A DNA stretch of 64,000 nt. Origin: Chondrosia reniformis (Eukaryota > Porifera > Demospongiae > Chondrillida > Chondrillidae). A program made the translations under genes and the position numbers. Each line of letters opens with the position of its first letter. Positions within the stretch are counted from its first letter, which is position 1. The notes under the pieces were generated by a model. That model ran no database searches. It was not told the DNA's origin and was given only the letters and a program-made list of their open reading frames with translations. This document shows, piece by piece, positions 1 through 12,700 of this stretch. The stretch is from positions 9,796,001-9,860,000 of the forward strand of contig OX359190.1 of the NCBI GenBank assembly GCA_947172415.1. Direction: 5' to 3'.

Positions 1-2528
1 CAGCAACTCTACAAGACGGCTTGTTAACCATTCATGAGACCTCGCCCAAGAGAACTATAAGCCCCTCCTCCCCTAATTTGGAGGATCATCCCCCTTTGGG
101 GCAGCTATACCTTCAACATAACCAGTCTGTGACTACCCCTATGACAAGGTGAGCACTAATTAGGATACCTAGTGCTCTAAACTATCATGAAAACTAATAC
201 ACCATTTTCCTACATGCCGTGCCTATTCTGTAAAAAGCCTATATGTGAACTAAACCTGAAGAGAGCTTTGGATGAAGATACAGGAGTCTTTTCTTTCTTC
301 TTTTCCTCTCTCTTATCTTCTCCACTGGGTCAGACAGCTGTTTCTGGGAATTCCACCCTTCCTGTCTTTTTCTTTATCTTGGTCTTCTGTGAATCCTTGG
401 CATCATGCACATACTCCTAATTAGGTATGTACATGACTCCAAATTGAGAATGCCAGTGTAAATTTGTTTTCAAGTGTGTGCTCAATTTTCTGCTCCAAGT
501 GTTGTTGCTTATCCACATGTGGTTTCTTTGTGTGCACACAATATCAAACAGTCTTATATTTCCTGGTCGTCATGTGCTAAAAGAATAGGGTATACAGAAA
601 AGTACACTAGATCGCGTATTTTCACCTACAGTAGATAGTTGAGATAGTGTTCATTGTTCTGAACATACGTACGTACATTAATATGTGACCGAAATACTCT
701 TCGGAGTTATTATACATACCTGACCAACCAACTACCTAAGTATCTATACAATGTAACTGTTACCATAGCAACAGTTCTATACTGGATTGTGTGTACTAAT
801 TTATGGATGTACTGTACGTAGATATTATGAGAAGTCAAAGAGAAGTAAAATCCATCAAGTCAAGATACAGCAGACCACATTCCGTGAAAAGAGAACTCTA
901 AGAAGATTCTTCTTCATTGAGCACGTCTCTCAAACTCAGACGCTCCTCAAGTTTGGTTCCCTAGATACGGCCATCATGGAAAGCTTTATCTCTGGAATCC
1001 AAGAGGCCATAAAACAGTTGCCTGTCACCAGGCATCCTGTGATAGCCTACAGAATGAATGAAATGTTTATCGATGTCAAAGTATGATTAACTGCAAAGTG
1101 TCACAATCCTTTAGCATGAGTCTATTCTGTTGCATGTAATCTCCATTCATAACCTACATACTTACATTTACATACACAAACATACGTAGGCACATTATAT
1201 GGTAACTTGTACTCACACTAATTTAGTTCCCTATAGGCCTTTAGTCTGAAGTATGTAAATATTGAAAATATAACTTATTGAAAAGTGATTATTGGTGTGT
1301 AATATAAATACAGAACATTTATTCAATATAATGACTTAATATACGAACTCAGTATGCAAGCAGTTCCCCTTTAGTATTACTATTGCATATGTACATATTT
1401 TCTAGTGATTTTAATGTGTGCTAATGTCTGTATTTTAGGATAATTCAAGTATTCTGATGAACTGCAATGGTGCCGTTTTGGATAGAGAATCAATTATAAA
1501 GATCTTCATGCAGGCTTTCTTAACAGGTAACACCTATCAAGTTGAACTGTCCTGATACCTACATACCTTGACTGTGAAATGTTTGATTCCAGCTATTACC
1601 CAATGGTGAAATGTTAACTAATTCTTGCTCCCCGAGATATTCTTGACATACATATGTATGTACTTTAGATCTAATATACAAAGCTAATTTATACTTGAGT
1701 TTCTATTTAAAGACGTGTTCCTTCTTCCTAGGTTCTCCTGAATGCAAACTAATCTTGAATGATGTGGAAGCTGCCCTCCGTTCCACCAATCAAGACAAGG
1801 ACGGTGGAGCAAGCCTTCTTATCAACCAACACATCCGCCTCACCAATGTGATTTTCCATCCATGTATCTCAGAGGACCCCTGGGCTAAACAGAGGCAAAT
1901 TATCTTCCGTCCAATTGATGCCTGTGCATTTGAGTTGCTCTCCTGTAGTGCTGCCCCCAAAGTCAGCCCACCAATCACAGTGTCTGCATCCATGGACTAC
2001 AATGAGGTATCTAATGCTGTCAGAATCACTGCTACCTTCTCAGTGAAGAAGAGGCTGAATTTAAGCCTTCGTCCCATTACTGAACTGACCTTTAAGTTTC
2101 CAATTCCTCCCGCCTGGCATGATCTTATGGCAGCTACAAGATTTGGAAAGAGCAAAAGTGTTAGATCAACTGCTGGCATTAGAGGCAGCTTCAGGAGAAA
2201 GATAAAGAATGACAACTGTAACATTGATGTACATTTGGGGTCCGCCAAGTTTGAAAAGGAACATTCTGCCATCATGTGGAGAATAGGAGCTTATCATGTG
2301 TCCTCAGTTCCACACCGATTTGAAGCTACTATCAGATTGGAACCTGGAATGGAAAGACCGGACTTGATGACACAGCATGCTGAAGTGTCGTACAACATTC
2401 CTGGAACATCAACTGGCTTTAATATAAAGAGCCTCAAAGTTACTGGCCAAGATCCTTCAAAATGGGTCAAGTATGAAATTTTGTACCGCTACAAGTTGCA
2501 ACTCTTCCCAGACCTCTCAGTCGACTAG
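1..2528 (+). CDS. STON: Stonin-type mu-homology domain protein (5' end outside window)
   Basis: Endocytic adaptor: stonins use a mu-homology domain to bind cargo such as synaptotagmin and link it to AP-2 and clathrin at the plasma membrane. I join four exons with matching phases: 1-148 (frame 3), 822-1080, 1439-1526 and 1732-2528, stop TAG at 2526. The joined protein reads through FMQAFLTGSPECKLILNDVE, the typical centre of a stonin MHD, and ends with IKSLKVTGQDPSKWVKYE, the conserved last strand. Near the window start, DGLLTIHE resembles the start of stonin homology domains. The first exon is cut by the window edge, so the N-terminus and any NPF or DPF motifs are not visible. An AP mu subunit is less likely, because the longin half and the KSPE-type linker are absent. 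Family placement is from remembered motifs, and stonin versus another MHD protein is not certain. Confidence 0.75.
191..415 (+). repeat. Dispersed element family A, copy 1 (intronic)
   Basis: This AT-rich block in the first visible stonin intron begins with CTAATACACCATTTTCCTAC and contains GAGAGCTTTGGATGAAGATA and ACAGCTGTTTCTGGGAATTC. The same order of blocks occurs, inverted, at 24357-24600 and 49350-49503, and in part at 30205-30297 (minus) and 56890-56962 (plus). It carries a 77-codon open frame, which I judge not to be a gene because it is not kept in the other copies. Probably a non-autonomous mobile element. Confidence 0.75.
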
Positions 2529-2630
2529 CCCGTCCCAAAACTACTCTCTTTTTCAACCTATTTTGGCTTCTCTTTTCTATTCATGTTTCTAGCATTTCAG
2601 AACATGTATTATAACTGCACCAATTTGCAT

Positions 2631-2636
2631 AATAAA
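2631..2636 (+). promoter_or_regulatory. Polyadenylation signal of the stonin gene
   Basis: AATAAA lies 103 bp after the stonin stop codon, in AT-rich sequence. The rest of 2529-3155 shows no gene. A small GC-richer patch with several CpG near 2790-2880 may belong to the promoter of the next gene. Confidence 0.6.
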
Positions 2637-3155
2637 TCGCTCATCATTAATTACGCTTCATCTCATCTAATTATTTAAAGTTAATGTAATAATAAGATGC
2701 ATGTTCTTCATGGTTAAAGTTGCTTATATGGTCACTTGGCAACCAAATATTCGAAAGGAATTTGAAGGGGATGTACCCTTTGGAATTTTAAACAGGCGGG
2801 ACCGCCGTCCGTCCGCTTCAAACGCGAACCACACAGTTCTCACAACCTAGTTTGACAACTTTTCGTAAGGAGCGTAAGGAAGAGACATAGTATAGTAAGT
2901 CAAATGTACAATACTAGTACACTCTAGCATAACCTTGTAGTTTATTTGGCTTGAAATTATCGCGTTTACATACGTATCTATCGGCACGGTTTAATCCGAA
3001 AATGGGTACACATCATTATTAATAAATAGTATATATATTGAATATCTGTTAAAATGGGATATATTTATCACTTTTAATTTCCTCACATTCCCATGTTCAA
3101 GACGTTATAATCCTCACAATTGAACCATATTTCCTAATAGTCGCTCGAATGTGCC

Positions 3156-4548
3156 ATGGGAAGTTCCCAGAGTATATTTGAAGACACGGTTCTGCAGCAA
3201 TATCAGGACTGCACTTATTTTAATAAAAAGGAGATTCTAAAACTCTACAAGAGATTCAGCAACCTAAATCCTAGCAAGGTATATATATAGTCACATTGAT
3301 GCTATTAATGGACTGCTACGTATGTATAAATTGTATATTGCCTGTAATATATAGTATAATAATATGCCAATAGCTATGTTATATAGCAGATGTTAAATAT
3401 GCTTTACAAACTAGTGTGAGGTAGCACACATGATGAACTCAATATGCATGTCTTTATGTAGACCAGTGGCTCCTCTGAATGCCTTCAAATCTGCACATAT
3501 AGTAGTCTGACATTTATGTACAGGTACCTATAGGGGTTGTTACAGCGGAGGGAGGGTCTAGCAGGCCAGACTGGCCGATTGGGAGTTCACTTTCTTTATA
3601 CATGTGTGTAGATTGATGCTCGAAGGGGTGACTGTACTACAAGACTCAGTATTGAAGAGGTGACATCAATGGCAGAATTAAAAGAAAATCCTTTCAGAAA
3701 GCGTATATGTCAAGTAGGGGCAACCATTTTATGAAAATATTAAGTCTATCTCATCGTATTATCACTAGTCTGTACTGCATTATACTTATCTTAGTGTGTG
3801 ATAAGATTGAGAAAATAGTTTTAATCTATTCCATTCCTATGTATTCTTTGCCTCATGTTCACCATATGTGTATGTATAAGAAAATGGTGATTTAAATTAC
3901 AGGCCATAAGCTGGGGTCCTGAACTATTGTACTCATTAGCAGGTTTTTCGTAATAACCAAGTTTATTATAGTGAGAGTTGACTGTATTCACCACAGTATA
4001 TAATATGTATAAATATTATTATTAGTATACACAATATGTATAAAAATTCCTTTACTGTGCGTACATAGATAGCCATTTGTGCTGACGTCTTTTTAGGTGT
4101 TTTCAACAAGTGAAGATGGTTCCATCTCTTTCGAAGACTTTTTAGACATGTTCTCAGCTTTCTCAGAGAAAGCCCCTTGGGATCTCAAGGCTGCATATGC
4201 CTTCAGAATATACGACTTTGATCACGACAGATATATAGGTACTATATATTATGTAATTTAGTATGGGAACATTAAAATTCTGAAAACTCTTTAAATGGCG
4301 AAACTGAATTTCTTGAAACTTCTGTACAGTATATTTATTAATCCACGTCTTTAGGAATGACAGACTTGGAGAGGACATTGAAATGTCTTACAAATAATGA
4401 TTTATCAGATGAAGAAATAGGAGTCATTATAGACAGGGTGATGAAGGAGGCCGACATGGATCAAGATGAGAGGCTGTCCTACACAGAGTTTGAACATGTT
4501 ATATCTAGAGCTGCAGACTTTGTCAATGTGTTCCACATGAATTTTTAA
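3156..4548 (+). CDS. CIB2: Calcium- and integrin-binding protein (CIB2-like)
   Basis: Small EF-hand protein of the CIB family, which bind integrin alpha tails and TMC channels. Exons 3156-3278, 3612-3713, 4097-4238 and 4355-4548 join in phases 0, 0 and 1 to give about 186 residues, the usual CIB length. The N-terminus MGSSQSIF has Gly2, a likely N-myristoylation site, and is followed by YQDCTYFNKKEILKLYKRF, very close to CIB2/CIB3. EF-hand 3 (DFDHDRYIGMTD) and EF-hand 4 (DMDQDERLSYTE) keep Asp at positions 1, 3 and 5, so both should bind divalent metal; EF1 and EF2 are degenerate, as in the family. The C-terminus ends FVNVFHMNF, like CIB2. The start codon context is GCCATGG. CIB2 rather than CIB1 is my reading of the N-terminus. 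Confidence 0.92.
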
Positions 4549-4764
4549 ACTGAAGTATAAAGATTAGAATTAGAAGCTAAATATATACTGTACAAATAAG
4601 ACATTGCACCACTCACATGTCTATGCCAGTCGTCGTATACGACATAAATACGTCACGTGATGTTTATATGATTCAAACCGTCCAATCAAAATTGAGGAAC
4701 GAGTTTTTTGAAATCGCGGTTTATTCAGAATCAGTAGAGATCAAGTTTGCGTAGCTAGGCTGAA

Positions 4765-7700
4765 ATGGACTACATTGATGTATCGCAATGCGATAGTTAT
4801 GATAGCATCTCTCGAGCTGCCATCGATTTCCTCCAGAAGCAAGGAATTACTATACCGAGTCCCGTCAAATTAACACCTTCAGAAAACGGGCGGGCAGGGA
4901 CGGGGTTTGGATCGAAGATATTCGGTATTCCTTTGGTTGAGCTCCAGAGTAGAGGAGATGTGCCAGCAGGGGGAAAGGGCAAAGTACCGCTTTTTGTTGA
5001 AAACTGTTTAACCTATTTGAGGGACCACATTGCGACCGAAGGATTGTTTAGGAAGACCGGGTCGGTGGCGAGACAGAGAGAGATGAGGGTTCGTCCACTA
5101 AAGATTTATTCAAAATTTATTTTTTAAATATCCGAGTGCGCAGTCGTTAAATGTCTATCTCTGTTTGGCTGTACAGATGACACTTGAGGAAGGAGGCGCA
5201 TTTCCAAAGTTGAGACCTCACGACGTGGCCAATCTCTTTAAGCTGTTTCTCAGAGAACTACCAGAACCTTTGATGACAAGAAGGTTTGGTCAGGTCAGCT
5301 AATTGAAATTGTCACACCCTTCAAAATACTCCCCAATTAAACTAAAGATTTATTCAATTTTTTTTTTAAATATACAAAAACTGCAACATTGTATTAGTAT
5401 AAATTGTTGACTTTACATTACTGTACCATTGCAATTGGTACTAGTATGATGTTATTGTGTCTTGTGCATTTTGCTGTCTGAAGGTGTTTGCTGATTGTCA
5501 TGACCAGAAGGAGAGGTCGACTGAACTCACTCTCACTTCCTGCCTCCTTCTCCCTCTCCCTCACATCCAATGCTTGCAAGTACTCATGCAGTTCCTCCAT
5601 GAGGTGTCGCAACATTCTGCCACCAACAAGATGGACGTGTGCAGTCTGGCAGTAGTCCTCACTCCAAACCTGTTTCAAATGGTTGCCACGGGAGACAAGC
5701 ACAGCAGTCATTCACAGGTAGGCACATGTACACCATTTGAACTCTGACCTTTCAACTTGACCTCTGACCTCTAAAACACGGATACAGTACAGTTAGGAAA
5801 ATGTGTTTTTGAGGAGTTGGGGAGTGATAAATTATAGGGATGAACGTAACTTGCAAAGAAAATATAATACAAAAATGGTAGATTTTGGTAGTTCATTAAT
5901 CCATATGTACTCTCTTGTGTAGGGAAGTCTGTCGAGGTATACAAAGACAGTGGAGTTGTTGATTGCCAATTCTGATCGGATTGGCCTTGTGTCTTCTCGC
6001 CTGATTGCTGACGCCCAGCTCCTCATTGAGAAGACGGATGGACTGTTGGAACCACTCCCTTTGACCATCCAAATTGAGCACCTCAGTCGCAGCAAAACAA
6101 GAGGTCGAAGAATGAGAGGAAAGAGTGGATCATTTGGAGGTACAAGTCTGTCCTGCCCTAAGAAAGGCTTGCATGTTATTTGAATTTTAAACTTGTCAAC
6201 TTTTCAATATTATACAGACCTGAGAAACAATGTAAAGTTTTAGTATATGTAGCTAGGATAACTGAAAGTATATAAATTCACTATAGACTGGTCAAATTTT
6301 CTCCCAAAATGTCACCACTGGTATAGTGCTGCCATCTATGTCTACTGAATAGTTTAATCTTTTTTCTTTCCCAGATCTTATGAGGGGATTGGGCAATAGT
6401 ATCACCAGATTGCGCAAGACTAGTCCCAGCAGAAAGATTGACTCATCTTCCAGTTTCCAGACACCACTCCACCTACCATGCTGTCATGTGACAGGAAGTG
6501 ATGTCACCACTGCCAAGGACTCTTGCGACAGACATGTGGACATCAAGTCTACAGGGACAAAGGCAAAACGCAGAGCAGTTTATGAATCTCCTGAAGACGA
6601 CATTGTCACTCCTAAAAGCAAGAAAAAGCCAAGCATTTTCAGGAGGAAAGCGTTTACAGAAAAAGGTTTTAAATATGTGGTAGCATACATACGTATATAG
6701 AATTGATCCATGTATCTTAATTTTGGATGACTGCAAGTATCTGCAGAAGTAGTCATTTCAAGTTAAATCTTATGCAAGAGCGTGGCACTATTATGTAATT
6801 CCTGAATAGTCAATGTCAACTGATGTATGCACATACTCGTCCATTTTATTCTACATTTATTTAGCTAAAAGGAACAAGAAGTTTTCTTCTCTTTCAATTA
6901 CTTCCTCACAAGAGCAGCTTGTTAAACAGCAGTCAGCCGTCAGCACCAAACCTGTACAATTAGCCCTTCCTGAGATTTCAGCTGTAACGACAGAGAAACA
7001 GGAAATAACATTAGCATTTGAAGATTCAGCATCTGATTCACTCCCACCTACTGGTGTGGATGGCAGTGAAGGTTCCTCCTTGAAAAGCAGCAATTCTCTC
7101 TATGAAATGGTCACATCCAATGGAACTTTGGTAAAGTGCCTCAGAGAGGATCCATCAACGAACAGTAAGAATATTAAATATTCGGCTGTTACTATTCAAA
7201 GGAGAAGAGCTAGCTCCACTTCTACTGAAGATCCACTTGCCCCATCTGTCACACAAGCCACATTGTCACATGGGGAAAAGGAGACATTTAAAAACAACAG
7301 TTGCCATAGCAACATGTACAGCAAACATCTTCAAGGAAAAGATTTTAGAAATTTAACACTTCTACCATCAAAATCAGCTAAATCATTTACAAAATCTCAT
7401 AGTGCTTTTGAATTTGGGACTATAACTCCTTATTCTTCAAAGGGTGACTTTAATTTTCGAAGCCATTTTAAAGGGGAAAGTCCCTTTTTATCCCTTCCCC
7501 AGGCTGGCGAGTACACTGATCAATGTACGCCTGTTAGGCCTCCCAAAGCCAGCCAATCAAATCACACCATGGATTCAAATTTGGAATCTGAGTCTGAAGA
7601 GGTTACTCCAGTCATACCATTGAAGCAGATTTGCATGATTCCAGTGTCTGCCTCGGAGGAGAAGCTCATGTCCGCCTCTTCCTTGAAAACAAAGAGAAAA

Positions 7701-9282
7701 CGAAATTCTCCCAGTATCGGCAGTTTAAGGGACAGAAGAAGGAGCAATAGGTCAGTTTTGTGTGGTGTGAAATGTACACAATTTTGTACAATGCATCATT
7801 CTTACATGCTATGATACCAGTTAGGATATTCTTGTATGTCAGATAGGATATTCTTGTATATCAGATAGGATATTCTTGTATATTAGGGTAATACGGAGGG
7901 GTTCTCATCCAGCCAGAAAACCAAGTCTGGACAGACAGACTTTAGCAAAACCTGACAGTTTCTCCAAGACACAGAAACCTGTTGTTTCTCCAAAGGCCTG
8001 TTGCCCTCAAGAGAAAAATGATGGAAATGACTTTTCTTTCTCAATTCCTCTCAAAAAATCTACAGACCTTGATCTGATGGGACCAAAATTTACGCCTACC
8101 ATTTTAGCTACAATTGCAGACTTGACCTTAAAGCAGAGACATTCAAGTGAAGAAAAGAGCTCCTTTGCTTTCACTGCACCAGAACCAAGGGACATTGATA
8201 ACATTCCAATCTGTACACCTGCCAACCTCAGGAACTCTGGCAGTACTAAGGAGTGTGATGGCATGGAAGACAGTGAAGTTCAAGAAGACTTTAGAAGCTC
8301 TCTCTCACATGATGATATAGGTTTACCCCACCCACCTCCATCGACTCCACCCTCAGACTTGCTCTTAGAAATTTCTCAGGAATTACTTCAGAGAAAGTTG
8401 TCCACGACAAATAAAGATGGTCTATTGTCCACTTTAGACAAGGAACCTATGCCACCTTCCAAGAAAGATGATGTGGGAGGAAATCCAAAGGGAAAATCCG
8501 GATGTCATAATATGAGTTTTCAAAAAGCCATTGGAACCTTTTCCCCATCCTATATTGACCAATCAAATCCCAAGAAAAACTATTTCAAAAAGAGTGGTAC
8601 GTGGTTTCCCTCCTTGGAACCCACCCCTCAAAAGGGGAAAACCCCATCCTGTACCAGTAGTTGTGAGTCACTGTCTGATGCATGTGGTAGTGGTGTGAGT
8701 GGGAGGAGTCCAGTAGGAGCAATAAAGAAAATATCAGGGTTATCCCCTAAAATGTTTATGAAGAACCAGATGAAGAAAATCAGTGGACCTTTTTTCAAAA
8801 CACCAGTGAGTATATAGGATTGAGTTTAATGTACATTTTATTATAACCTAGCCATGTGTACTATATAGTCATACAGTGGGTATACTTTGAGGATTTCTGG
8901 TACCCAGCCCCCAAACAGGGATGCCAAGCCCCAAATGAAAATGTCCACTGATAGCCACAAAACTGTGAAATTCATTTCTTCCTCAAAAGATTCCTCCTAC
9001 TATATCAGGGCTGCATGCAGAACTTGGGGCCAGTAGGGCAAAAATGAAAATGTTAAAATTTAGGTGGGGTAATGGTATGAGGGTGTCGAAGCAGCTTGAG
9101 GGGGTTCATGTTCCAAGTCTAGTGTATGCAGCCCTGTATTCGGTATGTGTGATGATGTGTTTGTTTCTTCCTGATAGGCTGAAGGGTCCGGCAGGAAGCC
9201 TCTTCTACCGAAAGAGAACAAGTGCACCTCAACTAGGAAAGCTACTGAAATAAGACAGATTTCAAAAGAATGGATTGTTTGA
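4765..9282 (+). CDS. ARHGAP11A: RhoGAP protein, ARHGAP11-like
   Basis: GTPase-activating protein for Rho-family GTPases; vertebrate ARHGAP11A acts in mitosis and cytokinesis. Exons 4765-5088, 5177-5293, 5484-5717, 5923-6139, 6375-6665, 6865-7750, 7887-8805 and 9178-9282 join in frame to roughly 1,030 residues, close to human ARHGAP11A. The RhoGAP domain covers about residues 50-260: GSKIFGIPL, then the arginine-finger segment EGLFRKTGSV, FLRELPEPLM, and NKMDVCSLAVVLTPNLF. This order and the N-terminal placement fit ARHGAP11. The remaining 700 residues are Ser/Thr/Lys-rich, low complexity, and end IRQISKEWIV. The start is the first ATG in the exon, 217 bp after the CIB stop. The last exon is supported only by phase and splice sites, so the exact C-terminus is less sure. 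Confidence 0.87.
7820..7884 (+). repeat. 22-bp tandem repeat, three copies, in ARHGAP11-like intron
   Basis: Units of the form TAGGATATTCTTGTATATCA are repeated head to tail, ending directly at the splice acceptor (AG at 7885-7886). The repeat supplies the polypyrimidine-poor 3' end of this short intron. Confidence 0.8.
9008..9138 (+). repeat. Dispersed element family B, copy 1, with short terminal inverted repeats
   Basis: The block opens with AGGGCTGCATGCAGAACTTG and closes with GTATGCAGCCCT, an imperfect terminal inverted repeat. A second copy lies at 61001-61135 and shares GCAGAACTTGGGGCCAG-like, GGTATGAGGGTGT and GAAGCAG blocks. Length, termini and intronic location fit a MITE. Confidence 0.65.
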
Positions 9283-9757
9283 CTTCCTTATACAGTGGCA
9301 TCTCCTTGCTTATTTGAGCATCATTTTATTGTTCATCTCTATGTAGAACAAATTTTAATCTCAAAATTCACAGAATAATCAAAGATATTACATTGTGAAT
9401 CTATACTATACTACATTTTAACATGAAATGTCTTACGATTAAAGAAGACATGCATTTTAAGCACACTATAGTAACTAGCTACATATATTGTTCAAAGTAC
9501 TGGGCAAGTGATAAATCAAAGATTTTGTCTTAGTAATAGTACTGGAGTTTCAGCTGCATGATGATTGGTCCAAACAGAAGTAGTTAAGTCACTTATATTA
9601 AATTTTAGTATGTCTATATATGGTTGCCTTACTGTAATGTTTTATATAAATGTGCGTGTACATATAAACTGAATACATTTAGTGAATAAAAACCTCATAA
9701 TAACATAACTCCTACGTATATCATATTTTTACATATTTAGAAACTGTTTGTTTTCCG
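9283..9757. other. Convergent 3' intergenic region ARHGAP11-like / LRPPRC
   Basis: AT-rich sequence between two convergent stop codons. AATAAA near 9685 (+) could end the ARHGAP11-like transcript. No coding frame or RNA gene is seen. Confidence 0.6.
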
Positions 9758-12700
9758 TCATTTAATACTGTTTTCTTCAATATTCTCAGTTGGCACTTCT
9801 GTCTCCACTTCACTTGAACCTGACCCTACGTTCTGTTTCTCCCGGCTAGCAAATCCTTCACCATCCAACGCTCTCCTGGCATCTCTAGCACCATATCTGT
9901 TTGCCATAAGTTCCTCGACAATGCCAATTAAATGACCCTGTATTAATAAATAGCAATATAGCCTGTGCAACGTGATAGATTAATTGGAAAGCTTCCATCT
10001 TGAAAGGTCTGTGAAAACAAGGATTTAATGTTTCTAACCTTTTGGTCCCTGTTTAAGTTTATTATGAAACTTTCCAACTGCTTCTTGTCCGGTTGGAATG
10101 ATGGCATCTGGAGGAGGAGTCAAGAGAAGAGAGTTAAGGGAGGGAGGGAGGGAGGGAGGGAGTGAACAGAGGGAGGGAGGGAGTGAACAGAGGGAGGGAG
10201 GGAGTGAACAGAGGGAGGGAGGGAGTGAACAGAGGGAGGGAGGGAGTGAACAGAGGGAGGGAGGGAGTGAACAGAGGGAGGGAGGGAGTGAACAGAGGGA
10301 GGGAGGGAGTGAACAGAGGGAGGGAGGGAGTGAACAGAGGGAGGGAGAGAGTGAACAGAGGGAGGGAGAGAGTGAACAGAGGGAGGGAGAGAGTGAACAG
10401 AGGGAGGGAGGGAGTGAACAGAGGGAGGGAGGGAAAGAGAAATAGGAAGAAATGTGGAAGTGTTGAAGGAAGGAAGGAAATTTGTAAATGGGAAGTTAAT
10501 AAATGCAGAGGATTAAGGAGACCATGGTAACCAGTTACTCTGCATAAGACGTATGCACCTCAGATATTTCTTTGGCCTTGTCAACATGACCAGCCTGCAA
10601 TTCAGCATAAAACTTCACATTTGTAGCGGCACGTTCATTTAATGTCATAAACTGCAAAACTAAAGGAAATTGAGACATAACAAGCAATACAAGGCTCCCT
10701 TGAGGAAACATTCTGATGGAACATCTACCTTCATCACGCTTGTCTTGATCTCCCATCTTAGTTAATGCATTGTATAGATACAACATGGCAGACATATTTG
10801 GTTTAGAACCATAAACTCTTTCTGACTCTCTTAGCACACTCATAGCTTCATCAATTTCTCTCCTACCACATAACATGTAGTAATTAATTAAGAATTGTGC
10901 AATAAGCAGGGATTATTACATAAGATTGTGCAACAATCAGACCTGGTTACATGAAGACTGAGAACCTTGCCAATGGAATTGGGGGGAATCCTTAGGCCCC
11001 TGGCTTTGAGCAGTTCCAGTACCTCTTTGATACCATCCATATTTTGATGTGTACTAAGAGAAGAAATATGACTCACGGTCCAATATAACAACAGCTAACC
11101 AGATCTCAACAAAATTACGTAAAGATAACATTCACCACATACGTACATATTATGGGAATCACCTTCATGCTACTGCGTACATTGAACAGGTGTACAACTA
11201 CATATTTCCCTTAACTAATAAACTGACTTGTATCCCTGAATTAAGGCGGTGTAGAGGGGAATCAGGTCATCATCCTTCTTGGCCAGTTCCAGTTTAGCCC
11301 TCTCAATTTCATGTTTAGCATCTGAAACATATATTTCAGGTAGTGTGCTCAAGAGGTGTGGCAGATGGGTGGGTGTGCTCAAGAGGTGTGGCAGATGGGT
11401 AGGTGTGCTCAAGAGGTGTGGCAGATGGGTAGGTGTGCTCAAGAGGTGTGGCAGATGGGTAGGTGTGCTCAAGAGGTGTGGCAGATGGGTAGGTGTGCTC
11501 AAGAGGTGTGGCAGATGGGTAGGTGTGCTCAAGAGGTGTGGCAGATGGGTAGGTGTGCTCAAGAGGAGTGGCAGATGGGTAGGTGTGCTCAAGAGGCGTG
11601 GCAGATGGGTAGGTGTGCTCAAGAGGTGTGGCAGATGGGTAGGTGTGCTCAAGAGGAGTGGCAGATGGGTAGGTGTGCTCAAGAGGCGTGGCAGATGGGT
11701 AGGTGTGCTCAAGAGGAGTGGCAGATGGGTAGGTGTGCTCAAGAGGCGTGGCAGATGGGTAGGTGTGCTCAAGAGGTGTGGCAGATGGGTAGGTGTGCTC
11801 AAGAGGTGTGGCAGATGGGTAGGTGTGCTCAAGAGGTGTGGCAGATGGGTAGGTGTGCTCAAGAGGTGTGGCAGATGGGTAGGTGTGCTCAAGAGGTGTG
11901 GCAGATGGGTAGGTGTGCTCAAGAGGTGTGGCAGATGGGTAGGTGTGCTCAAGAGGCGTGGCAGATGGGTAGGTGTGCTCAAGAGGTGTGGCAGATGGGT
12001 AGGTGTGCTCAAGAGGCGTGGCAGATGGGTAGGTGTGCTCAAGAGGCGTGGCAGATGGGTAGGTGTGCTCAAGAGGTGTGGCAGATGGGTAGGTGTGCTC
12101 AAGAGGCGTGGCAGATGGGTAGGTGTGCTCAAGAGGCGTGGCAGATGGGTAGGTGTGCTCAAGAGGCGTGGCTTACTTTCAAATTCTCCCTTCATTGCTA
12201 AAGCTTTTACTAAGGAACGTCTGGAAAGAAACCCTTCTTTATACCCAGCAGCTATCATATCCCTGAGCAATGAAATGTAAGTGTAGCAATAACAGAGAAA
12301 ACTCGCTGAGAAATACTACTTGTTTTACTAAGAAGCGGCCATCTTACTGTCTAATCTGTTCTGCTTCCTCCATATTCCCCACTGACAAGTACAAGTCTGT
12401 GAGCGCCACAAATGCATCATAAGACAGTTTTAGCTGTTTCTCAGTCATTTCCTGATAGAGCGACACTGCTTGAGTAGTTTTCTGTGAAATATATCAGAGG
12501 TCATCACAGGTCATAGTACAAAGGTCAAAGTGCTGTAGGCTCACCCCAGCTTTGGCTAACTTTTCAACTACTACTGAATACGCCATTTCATCAGGGGACT
12601 ACAAATAAACAACACGGGCTCTTAAAATATAATTAAGAAGCACCAGTACTGGGGCAATTATTAACCTTCATTTCTGAGAAAGTACTCATAAATGTTTGGA

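Noticed and set aside
187..420. 77-codon open frame in the stonin intron
   Set aside because: Lies within dispersed family A and is not open in the other copies.
10098..10530. Open frames of 115-122 codons over the GAGGGAGG repeat
   Set aside because: A stop-free minisatellite inside an LRPPRC intron; no domain, and the frames follow the 21-bp period.
11279..12280. 333- and 281-codon plus-strand frames across the 30-bp array
   Set aside because: Antisense to LRPPRC and produced only by the stop-free 30-bp unit.
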